Shown piece after piece: positions 43,722 through 53,156 of a stretch of DNA of 64,000 nt. The notes under the pieces are model-generated. The model was not told the origin of the DNA. It ran no database searches and worked only from the letters and a program-made list of their open reading frames with translations. Both the position numbers and the translations under genes were made by a program. Source of the DNA: JALOLV01 sp046295175 (lineage in GTDB: Bacteria; Bacteroidota; Bacteroidia; Cytophagales; Spirosomataceae); NCBI GenBank assembly GCA_046295175.1, contig JBKBNY010000013.1, positions 62,001 through 126,000 of the forward strand, read 5' to 3'. How positions within the stretch are numbered: position 1 is the first letter of the stretch; each line of letters begins with the position of its first letter.

Positions 43722-44057
43722 ATGATTCAGAAAGTTATCAAAGGAGTCGATGATGAAATTGAGTTTAAAGGCTTCAAAGGGCGGTATTTTTATTTATTGG
43801 CAGGAGTAATATTAGGTTTATTGTTCCTGACCTTTTTTCTCTATATGATTGGTTTTTCAAGTTTCCTTCTCATTTTTTTTAGTGTGATTGCTGGAGTTGG
43901 GGCTTATATGTATATCAAAATCTTGATGGATAAAAATGGAAAATGGGGGCATATTCACCAACAGCACATTCACAGAAAACCGAATTTTTTACTACACAAC
44001 AAACCTTTCTACAAATTGATAGGAACACACGAAAATGGCAAAAGTAAGAACAGTTGA
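43722..44057 (+). CDS. traF: TraF/DUF4133 (VirB3-like) conjugation protein
   Basis: Small membrane protein of 111 residues: G-R-Y-F-Y-L-L-A-G-V-I-L-G-L-L-F-L-T and a second hydrophobic segment, then a basic tail (H-I-H-Q-Q-H-I-H-R-K-P). This matches the DUF4133 pattern that always precedes the TraG ATPase in Bacteroidota tra clusters. Overlaps traG by 23 bases, indicating coupling. Confidence 0.82.
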   Translation: MIQKVIKGVDDEIEFKGFKGRYFYLLAGVILGLLFLTFFLYMIGFSSFLLIFFSVIAGVGAYMYIKILMDKNGKWGHIHQQHIHRKPNFLLHNKPFYKLIGTHENGKSKNS

Positions 44058-46527
44058 AGAAATCCAACCCATCGCAACGATTGACAATAAAGGTATCATT
44101 TATACCAAAAATGCTGATATAGCGGTAGCTTTTGAAGTCACATTTCCTGAAATATTCTGTGTGTCGGAACATAATTACCAGCTTTGTTTTGATGCTTTAC
44201 TTCAAGGTGTTAAGAATTTGGGCGAAGGTTATCTGATTCACAAACAAGATTTTTTCATTGAGGATAAATATGAACCTAATTTAAGTTATAATGTGTCAAA
44301 TGATTTCATCATTGCCAAAAACGAACTTCAATTCAAGGATAGAGCATTTACGAATCATAAGGCGTTTATCTATGTCATTTTGCCAAGTTCAAATCCTTTG
44401 AAACGAGATAGTTTAGCATCTGCTATTTTTCGTCGGCATTTTGTCCCCAAAGATGTTATAGAACAAGAAACCATTGCTTCTTTTTGGCAAAAGGTTAAAT
44501 CTTTTCAAGTATCTCTCAATCAATCCAAGATTCTTACGGTCAGTTTATTGAAACGAGAAGATTTTGTAGGTAGCAAACAATCGGAAGGTTTGCTCAATTA
44601 TTACTTTTCTTTGGCTTTCGATGATAAGAATTTGTATGATTTGAGTTCAAATGATGGCATATTTCGAGTAGGCAATAAGCAGAGTTATACCTTTGTTATC
44701 AATGATTTAGAACAATATCCGCACGAACTTCCTTCGGTGGTTTCTTATCGAGATTACTCAACCGACCGAACAAAAATGCCAGCCAGTTACGGCTTGGCTT
44801 TTGGCTTGAATTTGCAATTCAACCACGTTTACAATCAGGTCATTTATATTCCAAAACAGAACGATTTGAAAACAAAAATGATGGCTGATGCTAAAAAAGC
44901 CTATTCATTTTCGAGATGGAGCAGAGATAATACCTATTCGGTCGAGCAAAAAACGATGATGGTTGATTCGCTCACAACGGGTGCAAGTTTGGCCGTTCAT
45001 GCTCATTTCAATATTCAGATATTCCATGAGTCAAAACAAGTGTTAGAACAGTATAAAAACGAAGTGTCGTCAGCTATTCAAAACACTGGTTTCATTGCAA
45101 AGATGGCAACAACCCACGCCGAGCAACTATTTTGGTCGTGTATCCCTGCCAATGCTGTTGAATTGGGCAAAGATAACTTTGCTACTTGTTTGCTGGATAA
45201 TGCGTTAGCTCTCTGGAATGTTGAAACCAACTACAAACAAAGTGTTTGGCAAAACGGTGGAATGTTGCTCACAGACCGTTTTGGTACGCCCAGAATTGTT
45301 GATTTATTTTTTGACCCACTCAAACGAAAACTCATTTTTAATCGAAACTTTACGGTTATCGGCCCTTCGGGAAGTGGTAAATCATTTACGATGAATAATA
45401 TGATTTACTATCTGCTAATGAGCGGTTCACACATTACCATCATTGATATAGGACATTCTTACAAGCGTTTGGCTGAAATTTTAGGTGGAAAGTATTTGAC
45501 TCACACTACCGAAAATCCCATTCGTTTGAATCCATTTTACATGGAATTCGACCCGCTCGATGATAGATTGAAATTGGAACAAGAATTTAAGCAGGTTATT
45601 GTTGATTTGCTTTCAGTACTGTATAAAAACTCGGGTGATGCTATTACAAAAAGTGAAGAAGTAACGCTTCTGGCAATGGTAACGGAATATTACAAGTATT
45701 TACAAAAAAATACAGTGATTTACCCCTGTTTTGATACATTCTACGAATACATCAGAGATTCTTTCAAAAAGATTTTTGAAGAATTAGGTGGTAGAAATGG
45801 CAAAGAGTTCGACCTCGAACAGTTTTTATTTGTACTAAAACCGTTCTACTCCGATGGTGAATATGGCTATCTACTGAACTCAAAGGAAATTGTAGATTTT
45901 TCACAAGAGCCATTTGTAGTTTACGAATTGGATAATATCAAAGACGACCCTATTTTATTGCCAGTTATTACGCTGGTCATTACAAATACCTACGTTACAA
46001 AACTAATGGGAGTGAAAGGTACACTCAAAATGCTGGTTATCGAAGAAGCATGGAGAGCGGTATCCAATCATTTCTTTGCAAACTTTTTGCTCTGGGCATT
46101 TAAAACGGTTCGTAAGCACTTTGGGGCGTTGGGTGTAGTAACGCAAGAAATTGAAGATTTGAAAAAGTCTGAAATCATCAAAGATGCTATTATTCAAAAT
46201 ACTGATATTAAGATTCTTTTAGATTTAAGAAACTACAAAAACGAGCAAGATTTTGTATTGCAAATGTTCAAACTCTCTGATGAACATTTACCCCAAATTT
46301 TCTCCATCAATAAGCGATTACCCATTCAAAGAGGCAATTTCAACGAATTAGCCATCAAATTAGGTTCAGAATTAAAGGTTTATGGTGTCGAAGTTTCTCC
46401 TTATGCCTACGCTCTCTACACAACAGAACCCACCGAAGTAGATAAAATCAAGGCGATAGCTGAAGAAAGAAATATTTCTCAAAAAGATGCTGCCATTCTT
46501 TGGGCTGAACAAACATTAATCAATTAG
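44035..46527 (+). CDS. traG: TraG/VirB4-type conjugation ATPase
   Basis: Transfer ATPase of 830 residues, the usual length of Bacteroides TraG. An N-terminal domain (about 1-420) is followed by Walker A G-P-S-G-S-G-K-S (about 443-450) and Walker B M-L-V-I-E-E-A-W (about 665). It powers assembly of, and transport through, the mating channel. Flanked by the DUF4133 and TraI-like genes as in other Bacteroidota transfer operons. Confidence 0.93.
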   Translation: MAKVRTVEEIQPIATIDNKGIIYTKNADIAVAFEVTFPEIFCVSEHNYQLCFDALLQGVKNLGEGYLIHKQDFFIEDKYEPNLSYNVSNDFIIAKNELQFKDRAFTNHKAFIYVILPSSNPLKRDSLASAIFRRHFVPKDVIEQETIASFWQKVKSFQVSLNQSKILTVSLLKREDFVGSKQSEGLLNYYFSLAFDDKNLYDLSSNDGIFRVGNKQSYTFVINDLEQYPHELPSVVSYRDYSTDRTKMPASYGLAFGLNLQFNHVYNQVIYIPKQNDLKTKMMADAKKAYSFSRWSRDNTYSVEQKTMMVDSLTTGASLAVHAHFNIQIFHESKQVLEQYKNEVSSAIQNTGFIAKMATTHAEQLFWSCIPANAVELGKDNFATCLLDNALALWNVETNYKQSVWQNGGMLLTDRFGTPRIVDLFFDPLKRKLIFNRNFTVIGPSGSGKSFTMNNMIYYLLMSGSHITIIDIGHSYKRLAEILGGKYLTHTTENPIRLNPFYMEFDPLDDRLKLEQEFKQVIVDLLSVLYKNSGDAITKSEEVTLLAMVTEYYKYLQKNTVIYPCFDTFYEYIRDSFKKIFEELGGRNGKEFDLEQFLFVLKPFYSDGEYGYLLNSKEIVDFSQEPFVVYELDNIKDDPILLPVITLVITNTYVTKLMGVKGTLKMLVIEEAWRAVSNHFFANFLLWAFKTVRKHFGALGVVTQEIEDLKKSEIIKDAIIQNTDIKILLDLRNYKNEQDFVLQMFKLSDEHLPQIFSINKRLPIQRGNFNELAIKLGSELKVYGVEVSPYAYALYTTEPTEVDKIKAIAEERNISQKDAAILWAEQTLIN

Positions 46528-46531
46528 GAAC

Positions 46532-47665
46532 ATGAAAAAGTCAATTCAAAAGCTAACTATCACTATTTTATTGGTAACAGTTATGTTACCCATCATAGTT
46601 CGGGGGCAGTTTATTACCAATGACCCAATCCATACGGCCATTACAACAATGATGAAGTTGTTTCAAGACCCATCGTTTAAGACAATGGTTAAAAATATCG
46701 AACAGCTTAAAAAGGTTTCGGGAGCTGTGCAGCAGTTTCATCGTGGTAAGGAAATAATCACCAAAATTCAGAACTGTACACAAAAAATATCCTCACTTTC
46801 TACGGCAGTTTCAAAAGATGGACATATTTATCCAACTGAATATAGTTTGATGGTGCAGGATATTACAAAGCTATCGAAAGTAGGGACAGATATTTTGAAA
46901 GATATGAAAAGCTCCACCACCCAAGCAGGTGGAGTCTTAAAAATGTCGGATGCTGAACGAGTAAAGTGGTTAAACGAAACGTATATACGAGTTTGTAAAT
47001 TTGAACAGCTACTCAATACGTATTTCTCTAACATTCAAAGCCTTTCTTTGAGGCGTTCGGGTAATCGAAACGACTTAAAATCTACGGCAAAACTATATTC
47101 GATGGTTTATTCTTCACAAGGCACGGGCTATGGCGGCGTAAATGGAAACATTGGTGGCAGTGGCTACGACGATGATTATAATCAAAAAGAAACTTCGGCT
47201 TTAGATTCTGCCTACACATCAGAGCAAGCCAAGAAACTGAAGGAAATGCAAGAATTATGCACGGTCAGGATGCAGAATTACCAAGATGAATTACAGTTAT
47301 CGGAGAGAAAAATGGATGGTCAAGCAGTAGCTGCCTTAATAGGTGAAGGTTGGGTTTATTTAGTAAAACCACCCAAAATTAGCCTTTTTTCTATGACAGC
47401 ATTTTCCATTGCAGGTGAAATTGCCGATGCTGTAAATGGTACAGGAAATGCCTCAATAGGGGGTGGGGGTTCTACTGATGTTACTCAACAAATTGAAGAT
47501 AGCATTCAGTGTTGGATAAATCCAAGTGGAAAAAAAGTCTCCAATGATGAGTTTTTGACTTATATGAGAATCAAAGCTCGTGAAATGATAATCGAACAAA
47601 AACTCTCTGAAACGCTCAGAAAGAAATACAAATTAGATGAATGTCAATCTTTGGGAATGTATTAA
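46532..47665 (+). CDS. TraI-like periplasmic conjugation protein
   Basis: Secreted protein of 377 residues: signal peptide (I-V-R-G-Q), long helical stretches, a glycine-rich linker (G-Y-G-G-V-N-G-N-I-G-G-S-G-Y) and a hydrophobic patch near 290 (A-F-S-I-A-G-E-I-A). Position between TraG and TraJ corresponds to TraI (VirB5-like, DUF4141) in Bacteroides elements, though it is longer than those of about 210 residues. Likely channel or pilus tip component. Confidence 0.65.
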   Translation: MKKSIQKLTITILLVTVMLPIIVRGQFITNDPIHTAITTMMKLFQDPSFKTMVKNIEQLKKVSGAVQQFHRGKEIITKIQNCTQKISSLSTAVSKDGHIYPTEYSLMVQDITKLSKVGTDILKDMKSSTTQAGGVLKMSDAERVKWLNETYIRVCKFEQLLNTYFSNIQSLSLRRSGNRNDLKSTAKLYSMVYSSQGTGYGGVNGNIGGSGYDDDYNQKETSALDSAYTSEQAKKLKEMQELCTVRMQNYQDELQLSERKMDGQAVAALIGEGWVYLVKPPKISLFSMTAFSIAGEIADAVNGTGNASIGGGGSTDVTQQIEDSIQCWINPSGKKVSNDEFLTYMRIKAREMIIEQKLSETLRKKYKLDECQSLGMY

Positions 47666-47667
47666 AC

Positions 47668-47756
47668 ACCCCCAGCCCCTAAGGGGAGTGATTCATTCAA
47701 AAATATCTTATTAATCAAAACACTAACGAAAAAATTCCCCTTTAGGGGTTAGGGGT
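47668..47756. repeat. REP/MITE-like inverted repeat between tra genes
   Basis: The left arm ACCCCCAGCCCCTAAGGGGA (47668-47687) matches, inverted, the right arm at 47736-47756 (reads ACCCCTAACCCCTAAAGGGG on the minus strand). The arms enclose about 48 AT-rich bases. The right end stops one base before the traJ ATG. CCCCTAAAGGGG-type arms are a common interspersed repeat in Bacteroidota. Confidence 0.65.
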
Positions 47757-47757
47757 C

Positions 47758-48783
47758 ATGGGCGAAGGCATTTTTAAAATCATATTCGATTTATATACTA
47801 ACCAAGCCAGTATAGCACAAACTTATGCTAATTTGATTGAACCAAAAGTTCGACTCATTGCAGGAATTGGAGCTTTGGTTTACATTTTTGGAAAACTAAT
47901 CACTCAAATTGCAAACAATCAAGAAATAGATTTCTTTCCGTTTTTAAGACCATTTGCGGTTTTGCTCTTAATTCCACTTTCGCCACAAATTTGCTCGGCC
48001 ATTGATGGTTTTGGTGAAGAAGTGAGGAGTTTAGTAAACAACCAGAATGAAAACATTGCGACCAAAGTACAAAAGCAAACTGATAAAATAGAAAAGTTGG
48101 TAGAGAAGAAATGGGAAGAAATTGGCAAAAATCCCGAAAAATATGCCGCCGTTTTTAATAGCAATCTCAATGAAGATAAATCTGGTTTTTTCGGTGAAGT
48201 AATGGTCGATTTCAAAATTGGAATGTATAAGTTTTCGGAAGAGTTCAAATTTCAGATTTTGAGTGTGATTCAAAGCATTTTACTCTGTCTGATGCAAATT
48301 GCTGAATGTTGTTTACTTCTTATCTCAATAGGTTTCCGAATTGTACTAAGAATCGGTTTTCCAATAACCGTTGCTCTCTCGATATTCCCTGGCTTTACAT
48401 CATCGTTGGCTTATTGGTTCGGCAAATACATCAATTTTGCATTGCTCCCAGCCGTTGCGGCCATGTACAGCTCCATTGCCTTCAATTTATGTGATACTTA
48501 CATCAATAGTTATGATGTAGAATCTGCAATGGCTACAATGGGCGTAGAAACGCAACAACCTGAGTTTTTAGGTTTAGCTTTTATCGGACTTTTATTCCTT
48601 TCACTGATTGGCTATATCCAAGTTCCATCCATGACTGCCATGTTAATCAATGTCGGTGGCGTTGGCTCGATTGTACAAGGAGCAACCCGAACCATTCAAA
48701 ATACTGGAAAAGTTACGACAAATGCTATCAAAAAAAGTACAGAGTCGAGCAGTAGTAAATCAATCCAAAGTGTAAACCGCTAA
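47758..48783 (+). CDS. traJ: TraJ (VirB6-like) inner-membrane channel protein
   Basis: Protein of 341 residues with several transmembrane segments (about 30-50, 62-80, 160-225, 275-300) and a polar linker in between. The G-F-G-E-E-V and P-E-F-L-G-L-A-F-I-G-L segments fit TraJ of Bacteroides transfer regions. Starts directly after the REP-like repeat. The stop overlaps the next small gene start. Confidence 0.85.
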   Translation: MGEGIFKIIFDLYTNQASIAQTYANLIEPKVRLIAGIGALVYIFGKLITQIANNQEIDFFPFLRPFAVLLLIPLSPQICSAIDGFGEEVRSLVNNQNENIATKVQKQTDKIEKLVEKKWEEIGKNPEKYAAVFNSNLNEDKSGFFGEVMVDFKIGMYKFSEEFKFQILSVIQSILLCLMQIAECCLLLISIGFRIVLRIGFPITVALSIFPGFTSSLAYWFGKYINFALLPAVAAMYSSIAFNLCDTYINSYDVESAMATMGVETQQPEFLGLAFIGLLFLSLIGYIQVPSMTAMLINVGGVGSIVQGATRTIQNTGKVTTNAIKKSTESSSSKSIQSVNR

Positions 48784-48980
48784 TGAATAACTATTTCAAA
48801 AATAACCTATTTGAAGCCTTTCGGCTATTTACTGGGGTTTGTGCAAGCATCATTGTTTTATGCACAGTTCTAACGACCTATATTTTGTACCGTTCTTATC
48901 AAAACTATACCCAAAATACTAAAAATACCTTTGTTTTTAGCGAAAACGGGGCATCCATACACATCTATTCAAAAAAATAA
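48783..48980 (+). CDS. Small membrane protein in the tra operon
   Basis: Protein of 65 residues with one transmembrane segment (A-S-I-I-V-L-C-T-V-L-T-T-Y-I-L-Y) and a short polar tail. The start shares one base with the traJ stop (TAATG). Found between traJ and traK; no family recognised. Confidence 0.6.
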   Translation: MNNYFKNNLFEAFRLFTGVCASIIVLCTVLTTYILYRSYQNYTQNTKNTFVFSENGASIHIYSKK

Positions 48981-48988
48981 TATTTCAA

Positions 48989-49597
48989 ATGGAGGAATTA
49001 TTTAAACTTAACGCTCACTTTCGCAGGGTGAAGCTCATTACGATTATTGCCTTAGTTAGCCTAAGTATCATTTCAATTACAGCTTTATCTCTGTCTTACA
49101 AACACTCAAAGGAGTTTTCAAAACGTATTTATTTAATCAATAAAAACGAACATTTTGAAGCCATTGCGGGAAACATCCAAACCAATCGCCCTGTCGAAGT
49201 CAATTATCATGTGAGTCGTTTCCATGAATTGTTTTTTACAGTTGTGCCTGATGCTCAAGAGATAGAAACCAATATTGCCAAAGCCTTTTTTCTGTGTGAT
49301 GAATCAGCCAAAAAACTCTATGATGATTTGAAAGAAAGAGGTTTTTACAATGACATGATTCAAGGAAATGTAATCCAAAAAGTAAAAATAGACTCCGTAG
49401 TTGTCAATACCAAAGAGTATCCTTACCAAGCCACGTGTTATTCAATCGTAACCCAAACACGTGCCACTTCACAATCAGAGAAGAGTTTGACAACCATTTG
49501 CATTTTAGAAGATGTACCACGGAGTCTTCGTAGTCCGAATGGTTTATTCATGCGGAATTTCAGAGTGATAGAAAGCAAAGTTATTCATGAAAAATAA
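48989..49597 (+). CDS. traK: TraK (VirB8-like) conjugation protein
   Basis: Bitopic membrane protein of 202 residues, the normal TraK length: N-terminal transmembrane segment (I-I-A-L-V-S-L-S-I-I-S-I-T-A-L) and a periplasmic domain with R-F-H-E-L-F-F-T and I-V-T-Q-T-R, typical of TraK. It helps assemble the channel core. Overlaps the following small gene by 11 bases. Confidence 0.88.
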   Translation: MEELFKLNAHFRRVKLITIIALVSLSIISITALSLSYKHSKEFSKRIYLINKNEHFEAIAGNIQTNRPVEVNYHVSRFHELFFTVVPDAQEIETNIAKAFFLCDESAKKLYDDLKERGFYNDMIQGNVIQKVKIDSVVVNTKEYPYQATCYSIVTQTRATSQSEKSLTTICILEDVPRSLRSPNGLFMRNFRVIESKVIHEK

Positions 49598-49787
49598 ACC
49601 CATTCGGCAAGACGAATTAGAGCAATTAGGCAATCGAATTAATGGATTTATTACTGAAAAGTCTAAGTTTTTAGCTCAAAAGCTCAATCGTTTCTATAAA
49701 GCTCATCGCCAGCAAACTATCTACATTTTGGTTTTGTTCGGCTTGTTTGTTTTAGCAATCAATCTTTTATCATTTTATATTTTCTGA
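49587..49787 (+). CDS. Small membrane protein (TraL position)
   Basis: Protein of 66 residues with a soluble basic N-terminus and a C-terminal transmembrane segment (T-I-Y-I-L-V-L-F-G-L-F-V-L-A-I). It fills the slot between TraK and TraM where a small TraL-type protein is found. Too short for a firm family call. Confidence 0.6.
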   Translation: MKNKPIRQDELEQLGNRINGFITEKSKFLAQKLNRFYKAHRQQTIYILVLFGLFVLAINLLSFYIF

Positions 49788-49788
49788 T

Positions 49789-51150
49789 ATGGAAAATCAA
49801 GTAAATGTCCCCTTACCGCATGAACAAAGTGTAAGAAAATTAGGCAATAAACAGTACGCCTTAGTGATTATCGGCGGACTTGTTTTATTTGCCACAGGCT
49901 TAATTATGTATTCGTTTGGTGTTTTTAGCAAGGAAGAGCCTCAGAAAAATGTCGATTCTCTTTCTGAACTCACACCGCCCGAATCGAAAAATACTAAGTT
50001 GGAAGATGATAAATATAAACATTCATCATCAGAACTAAATACTTATGGAGGTGGAACGGAAGAATTGACAGCCATTACAGGAAAAGAGCCAAGTTATGCT
50101 AAAGAAAGTAATGAGCAACTCAACGAAGCAGACTTTCAGGAAGTACAAAATGCAAGAAAATCAAGTTCCAGTAGTCGAAATATTCCGAAAACCGAAGCAC
50201 AACGCAAGAAAGAGAAGTTAAACCAAGATTTTCAGAGACGACAGCAACAAGAGTTTTCTCGTCAGCAATACTTAGCCAATTCCGATACACCTTTATACAA
50301 AAAATCAAGGCAAGATTTGGAAGATGAACGCTTAGAGCGAGAAGAAAAAGAGTTTAATAATCGCACAGCTCAATTAGTTTTATCAAATCTTGAAAAGGCA
50401 AATACTAATGTGACTACTCAACCAAATCCAGTTTTGAATACCCCAACTAAAGAAGTTGCTACCCAACAAACCAAGAAGACTAATGCACCAACTGATGAAA
50501 TTAGTATTCACCCTGAAACTGCTACCAATACAATCGGAATGAAATGGAAAAAAGGAGGTTTCTATGGGTTTTCAAAGAGCGAGAAAAGTAAATATTTTAC
50601 TGATAATGATGCTTTTTCAGCAGTTATTCACGGACAAGGTGAATCCATCACCATTCAAGATGGTTCTATTCTAAAACTCCGTTTGTTGCAAAATGTAGTT
50701 TTACAAGCCAATGACCAAAAAGTTATTTTACCCATCGGAACACTTATTTCTGGCACTTGCCGAGTTTCGGAAGAACGAGTATTTATTACAGTTTCGGCTC
50801 TACGTATTGAAAATGCAATTTATCCTATTTCAATGGCGGTCTTCGATTTGGATGGGCAACAGGGTTTATATGTACCAAATTTGAAGGAAAAGAATGTCTT
50901 ATCGAGAGAATTAACCGATGCAGCCACTCGCCCTTTCAACGGAACGAGTGTATTTGTGCCTGATGGTTCAATTCAGAAGCAAGTAGGAACACAAATCGCT
51001 TTGCAATCAACCCAAAGTTTGATGCAAGGAGCAAAAGGATATTTTAGAAGTAAGATTCAATCTCCCAAAGTTACCATCAAGCCTAACTACAAGGTTTTAC
51101 TCAAGTCGGTCAATTTATCAAATTCCAATCCATCAATCAATGAAGAATAA
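49789..51150 (+). CDS. traM: TraM (VirB10-like) conjugation protein
   Basis: Protein of 453 residues: one N-terminal transmembrane segment (V-I-I-G-G-L-V-L-F-A-T-G-L-I), a long charged periplasmic linker (about 50-245), and a conserved C-terminal beta domain (G-S-I-L-K-L-R-L-L-Q-N-V, then D-G-Q-Q-G-L-Y-V-P) characteristic of Bacteroides TraM. It spans the periplasm and links inner and outer membrane parts. Overlaps traN by 11 bases. Confidence 0.88.
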   Translation: MENQVNVPLPHEQSVRKLGNKQYALVIIGGLVLFATGLIMYSFGVFSKEEPQKNVDSLSELTPPESKNTKLEDDKYKHSSSELNTYGGGTEELTAITGKEPSYAKESNEQLNEADFQEVQNARKSSSSSRNIPKTEAQRKKEKLNQDFQRRQQQEFSRQQYLANSDTPLYKKSRQDLEDERLEREEKEFNNRTAQLVLSNLEKANTNVTTQPNPVLNTPTKEVATQQTKKTNAPTDEISIHPETATNTIGMKWKKGGFYGFSKSEKSKYFTDNDAFSAVIHGQGESITIQDGSILKLRLLQNVVLQANDQKVILPIGTLISGTCRVSEERVFITVSALRIENAIYPISMAVFDLDGQQGLYVPNLKEKNVLSRELTDAATRPFNGTSVFVPDGSIQKQVGTQIALQSTQSLMQGAKGYFRSKIQSPKVTIKPNYKVLLKSVNLSNSNPSINEE

Positions 51151-52078
51151 ATTTAGTGTGGCTGCTTTTTTATTAGCAGCTCAATTTTGCTTCGGGCAAA
51201 GTGCCGAACCAAAAGTTTCAAACCCAGAGCAACACCAGTTTGTGAGCCAGCATAATCGGTATGTTTTGCCTATTGATAAAGTGTCTGTAAAAGGGAGTTA
51301 TCCGTTGGGTGTCTCAGAAATAAAGACGATTCATGTCATTTTTCCTTCGGAAATTAGAGAAGTTGATGCAGGAACGGCCAACGTAATTGCTCAAATCACT
51401 GAAAACTTCAACAATGTTTTGAGAATAAAAGCAAATACAGATAAGCACTTTTCAGAAACCAATTTAACCGTTTTAACCGCCGACGGTGGACTGTATAGTT
51501 TTCTGACAAACTATAACCGTGACCCCGAAATTTTGAATATCAATATTGGTAATAACCTTAGTTCTGATGTGCTTTCGAGTAAAGATTTAGGTATCAATCA
51601 GTTTTTGAAAAGCAATTATCTCATTGCAGCTCTCAATCAATCGGCCAATGAAATTAAGTTTTCGATGCAAAAATCAATTTCATTAAAACCATTTGTTAGA
51701 AATACGGGTGTCAGAAATCAGAATACGAGTGCTTTTTTGAAAGGCGTTTACACCTATAACGGCATGATGTATTTTACGATTGAGATAGTAAACGATTCTG
51801 AAATTGATTATTCGATTGATTTTATCAAGCTCTACATCAAAGACAAAGAGGTTTTGAAACGAATGACTATCCAAGAAGAAGAACTCAAAATTGCAGATAG
51901 ATTTCCGCTCGATAATGTACTAAAAGCTAAAACCAATAATACATTTTCTATGGCCACACCACTGCGTACAATTTCAGACGATAAAGAGTTTGAATTTGAA
52001 ATTTACGAACAAAACGGCAGTCGTCATTTAAGATTTTCCATTTCTCCAAAGGTAATTGCTAAAGCCAAAACTCTATAA
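51140..52078 (+). CDS. traN: TraN (DUF4138, VirB9-like) conjugation protein
   Basis: Secreted protein of 312 residues: signal peptide (A-A-Q-F-C-F-G-Q), then T-I-H-V-I-F-P-S-E-I-R-E-V-D-A-G, the diagnostic N-terminal block of DUF4138/TraN. A beta-rich C-terminus (Y-F-T-I-E-I-V-N-D-S-E-I-D-Y) follows. Outer part of the channel core. TraO follows. Confidence 0.9.
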   Translation: MKNKFSVAAFLLAAQFCFGQSAEPKVSNPEQHQFVSQHNRYVLPIDKVSVKGSYPLGVSEIKTIHVIFPSEIREVDAGTANVIAQITENFNNVLRIKANTDKHFSETNLTVLTADGGLYSFLTNYNRDPEILNINIGNNLSSDVLSSKDLGINQFLKSNYLIAALNQSANEIKFSMQKSISLKPFVRNTGVRNQNTSAFLKGVYTYNGMMYFTIEIVNDSEIDYSIDFIKLYIKDKEVLKRMTIQEEELKIADRFPLDNVLKAKTNNTFSMATPLRTISDDKEFEFEIYEQNGSRHLRFSISPKVIAKAKTL

Positions 52079-52079
52079 C

Positions 52080-52649
52080 ATGAAATATCTTTCGATTCTT
52101 TTGTTTTTTGGGACTTGCCAATTTGCAAACGCCCAAGTGCATCTAAAAAAACAAACCTTTTACGAGCTTTCAGCAGGTGGATATGATAACCCCTTTTTAT
52201 CTAAATCAAATTTGAGTCTACAAATGGGAGTAGGAAAGTACAATCGTAAAGGCAATGCCCATGTTTTAGGCTTGAATTATAATCATAAAACAGCATCGGT
52301 ATTCAATACTCAAAACAATAGCACTTTACCCATTCAAATTCCAGTTCAACAATTCTATTTTTCCTATAAAACAAATTTTAGGATTTACTCAAATGCCATG
52401 AACGATTTTCATGTTCGAGGTATCGGAAGATTAAATTTTGGTTATGAATCATTGAACCACGAAAAAACAAATCTTGAAGACCTATATCAACTAAATCAAA
52501 AATCAGATTTTTTGCTCGGAGTAGGGGCAGGGCTTGAAGTTGAGTATAGTCCATTTGTCGCAGGAGTTCATCAAAACATCAATATCTTATCCAATTATCA
52601 GAAGTTTAGTAGTGTAACATTTCTCGGTTTTCGTTTCCACATTAATTAA
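52080..52649 (+). CDS. TraO-like outer-membrane conjugation protein
   Basis: Protein of 189 residues from the ATG at 52080, one base after the traN stop: signal peptide (C-Q-F-A-N-A-Q), alternating strands of a small beta-barrel and a terminal strand S-S-V-T-F-L-G-F-R-F-H-I-N. Matches TraO in size and position. Its last codons contain a copy of the replication iteron (52611-52633). Confidence 0.78.
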   Translation: MKYLSILLFFGTCQFANAQVHLKKQTFYELSAGGYDNPFLSKSNLSLQMGVGKYNRKGNAHVLGLNYNHKTASVFNTQNNSTLPIQIPVQQFYFSYKTNFRIYSNAMNDFHVRGIGRLNFGYESLNHEKTNLEDLYQLNQKSDFLLGVGAGLEVEYSPFVAGVHQNINILSNYQKFSSVTFLGFRFHIN

Positions 52650-52706
52650 AAACAACATGAAAAAGACAATTTTCAAGATTTCAAGTGTACTATTTCTCGG
52701 TTTTAT
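52611..52706 (+). repeat. Two replication-iteron copies inside the tra genes
   Basis: AGTGTAACATTTCTCGGTTT (52611-52630, plus three further matching bases) is identical to the iteron beginning at 28795. A second copy with core ATTTCTCGGTTTT (52692-52704) resembles the iteron at 28986. They lie about 70 bases apart, in the same orientation as the origin iterons, within the ends of the TraO-like and lipoprotein genes. Confidence 0.8.
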
Positions 52707-53094
52707 GGTTTCGTGTAGCAAATCGGTTGGTGTAAATCCCAACGAGCAGAGTAGCGATTTCAATTTTGTAGCCACATCGGCCTACGATTTCATTTATCCC
52801 AATGCCGATTTTGATTATATCATGCCAATCGAACTATATGTTCGCCCAGTTGAAAACCTCAACGAGAGTACCACACTTTCTCTAACCTTTTCTTCAAATC
52901 AATCCTCAAAATTTGTCATCAATTCAGACACTTTGCTTTCGGGCGACAAAGTGAATCTAAGATACAAAGATTTTAAAAATTATCGAGTTTTGGGGCGTTA
53001 CATTACTTATGGCAAAGGAAATCAGAATGTTGATTTTCAAATGGCTATTGGAAAAACCAGTAAGAGTTCAAAAATCATTTTGGTAGCAAAATAG
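52657..53094 (+). CDS. TraQ/DUF3872-like lipoprotein
   Basis: Protein of 145 residues with a lipoprotein signal (V-L-F-L-G-F-M-V-S-C, lipidated cysteine about 20) and a beta-sandwich-like mature part (T-T-L-S-L-T-F-S-S-N-Q-S-S-K-F). Last gene of the tra operon, in the position and size of TraQ. The second stray iteron lies in its signal-peptide codons. Confidence 0.72.
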   Translation: MKKTIFKISSVLFLGFMVSCSKSVGVNPNEQSSDFNFVATSAYDFIYPNADFDYIMPIELYVRPVENLNESTTLSLTFSSNQSSKFVINSDTLLSGDKVNLRYKDFKNYRVLGRYITYGKGNQNVDFQMAIGKTSKSSKIILVAK

Positions 53095-53121
53095 AAGTCC
53101 TTATTAATAATTTATTTTATT

Positions 53122-53156
53122 CGTAATTATATCGGTATAATACCGATATAATTACG
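53122..53156. promoter_or_regulatory. Perfect 35-base palindrome at the end of the tra operon
   Basis: CGTAATTATATCGGTAT and its exact complement flank a single central base (17+1+17). AATTTTTTG follows, giving an intrinsic-terminator form for the tra operon. A perfect -7 box TATATTTG (53169-53176) then serves the next gene, so the palindrome also occupies the -33 region and could be an operator. Confidence 0.65.
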
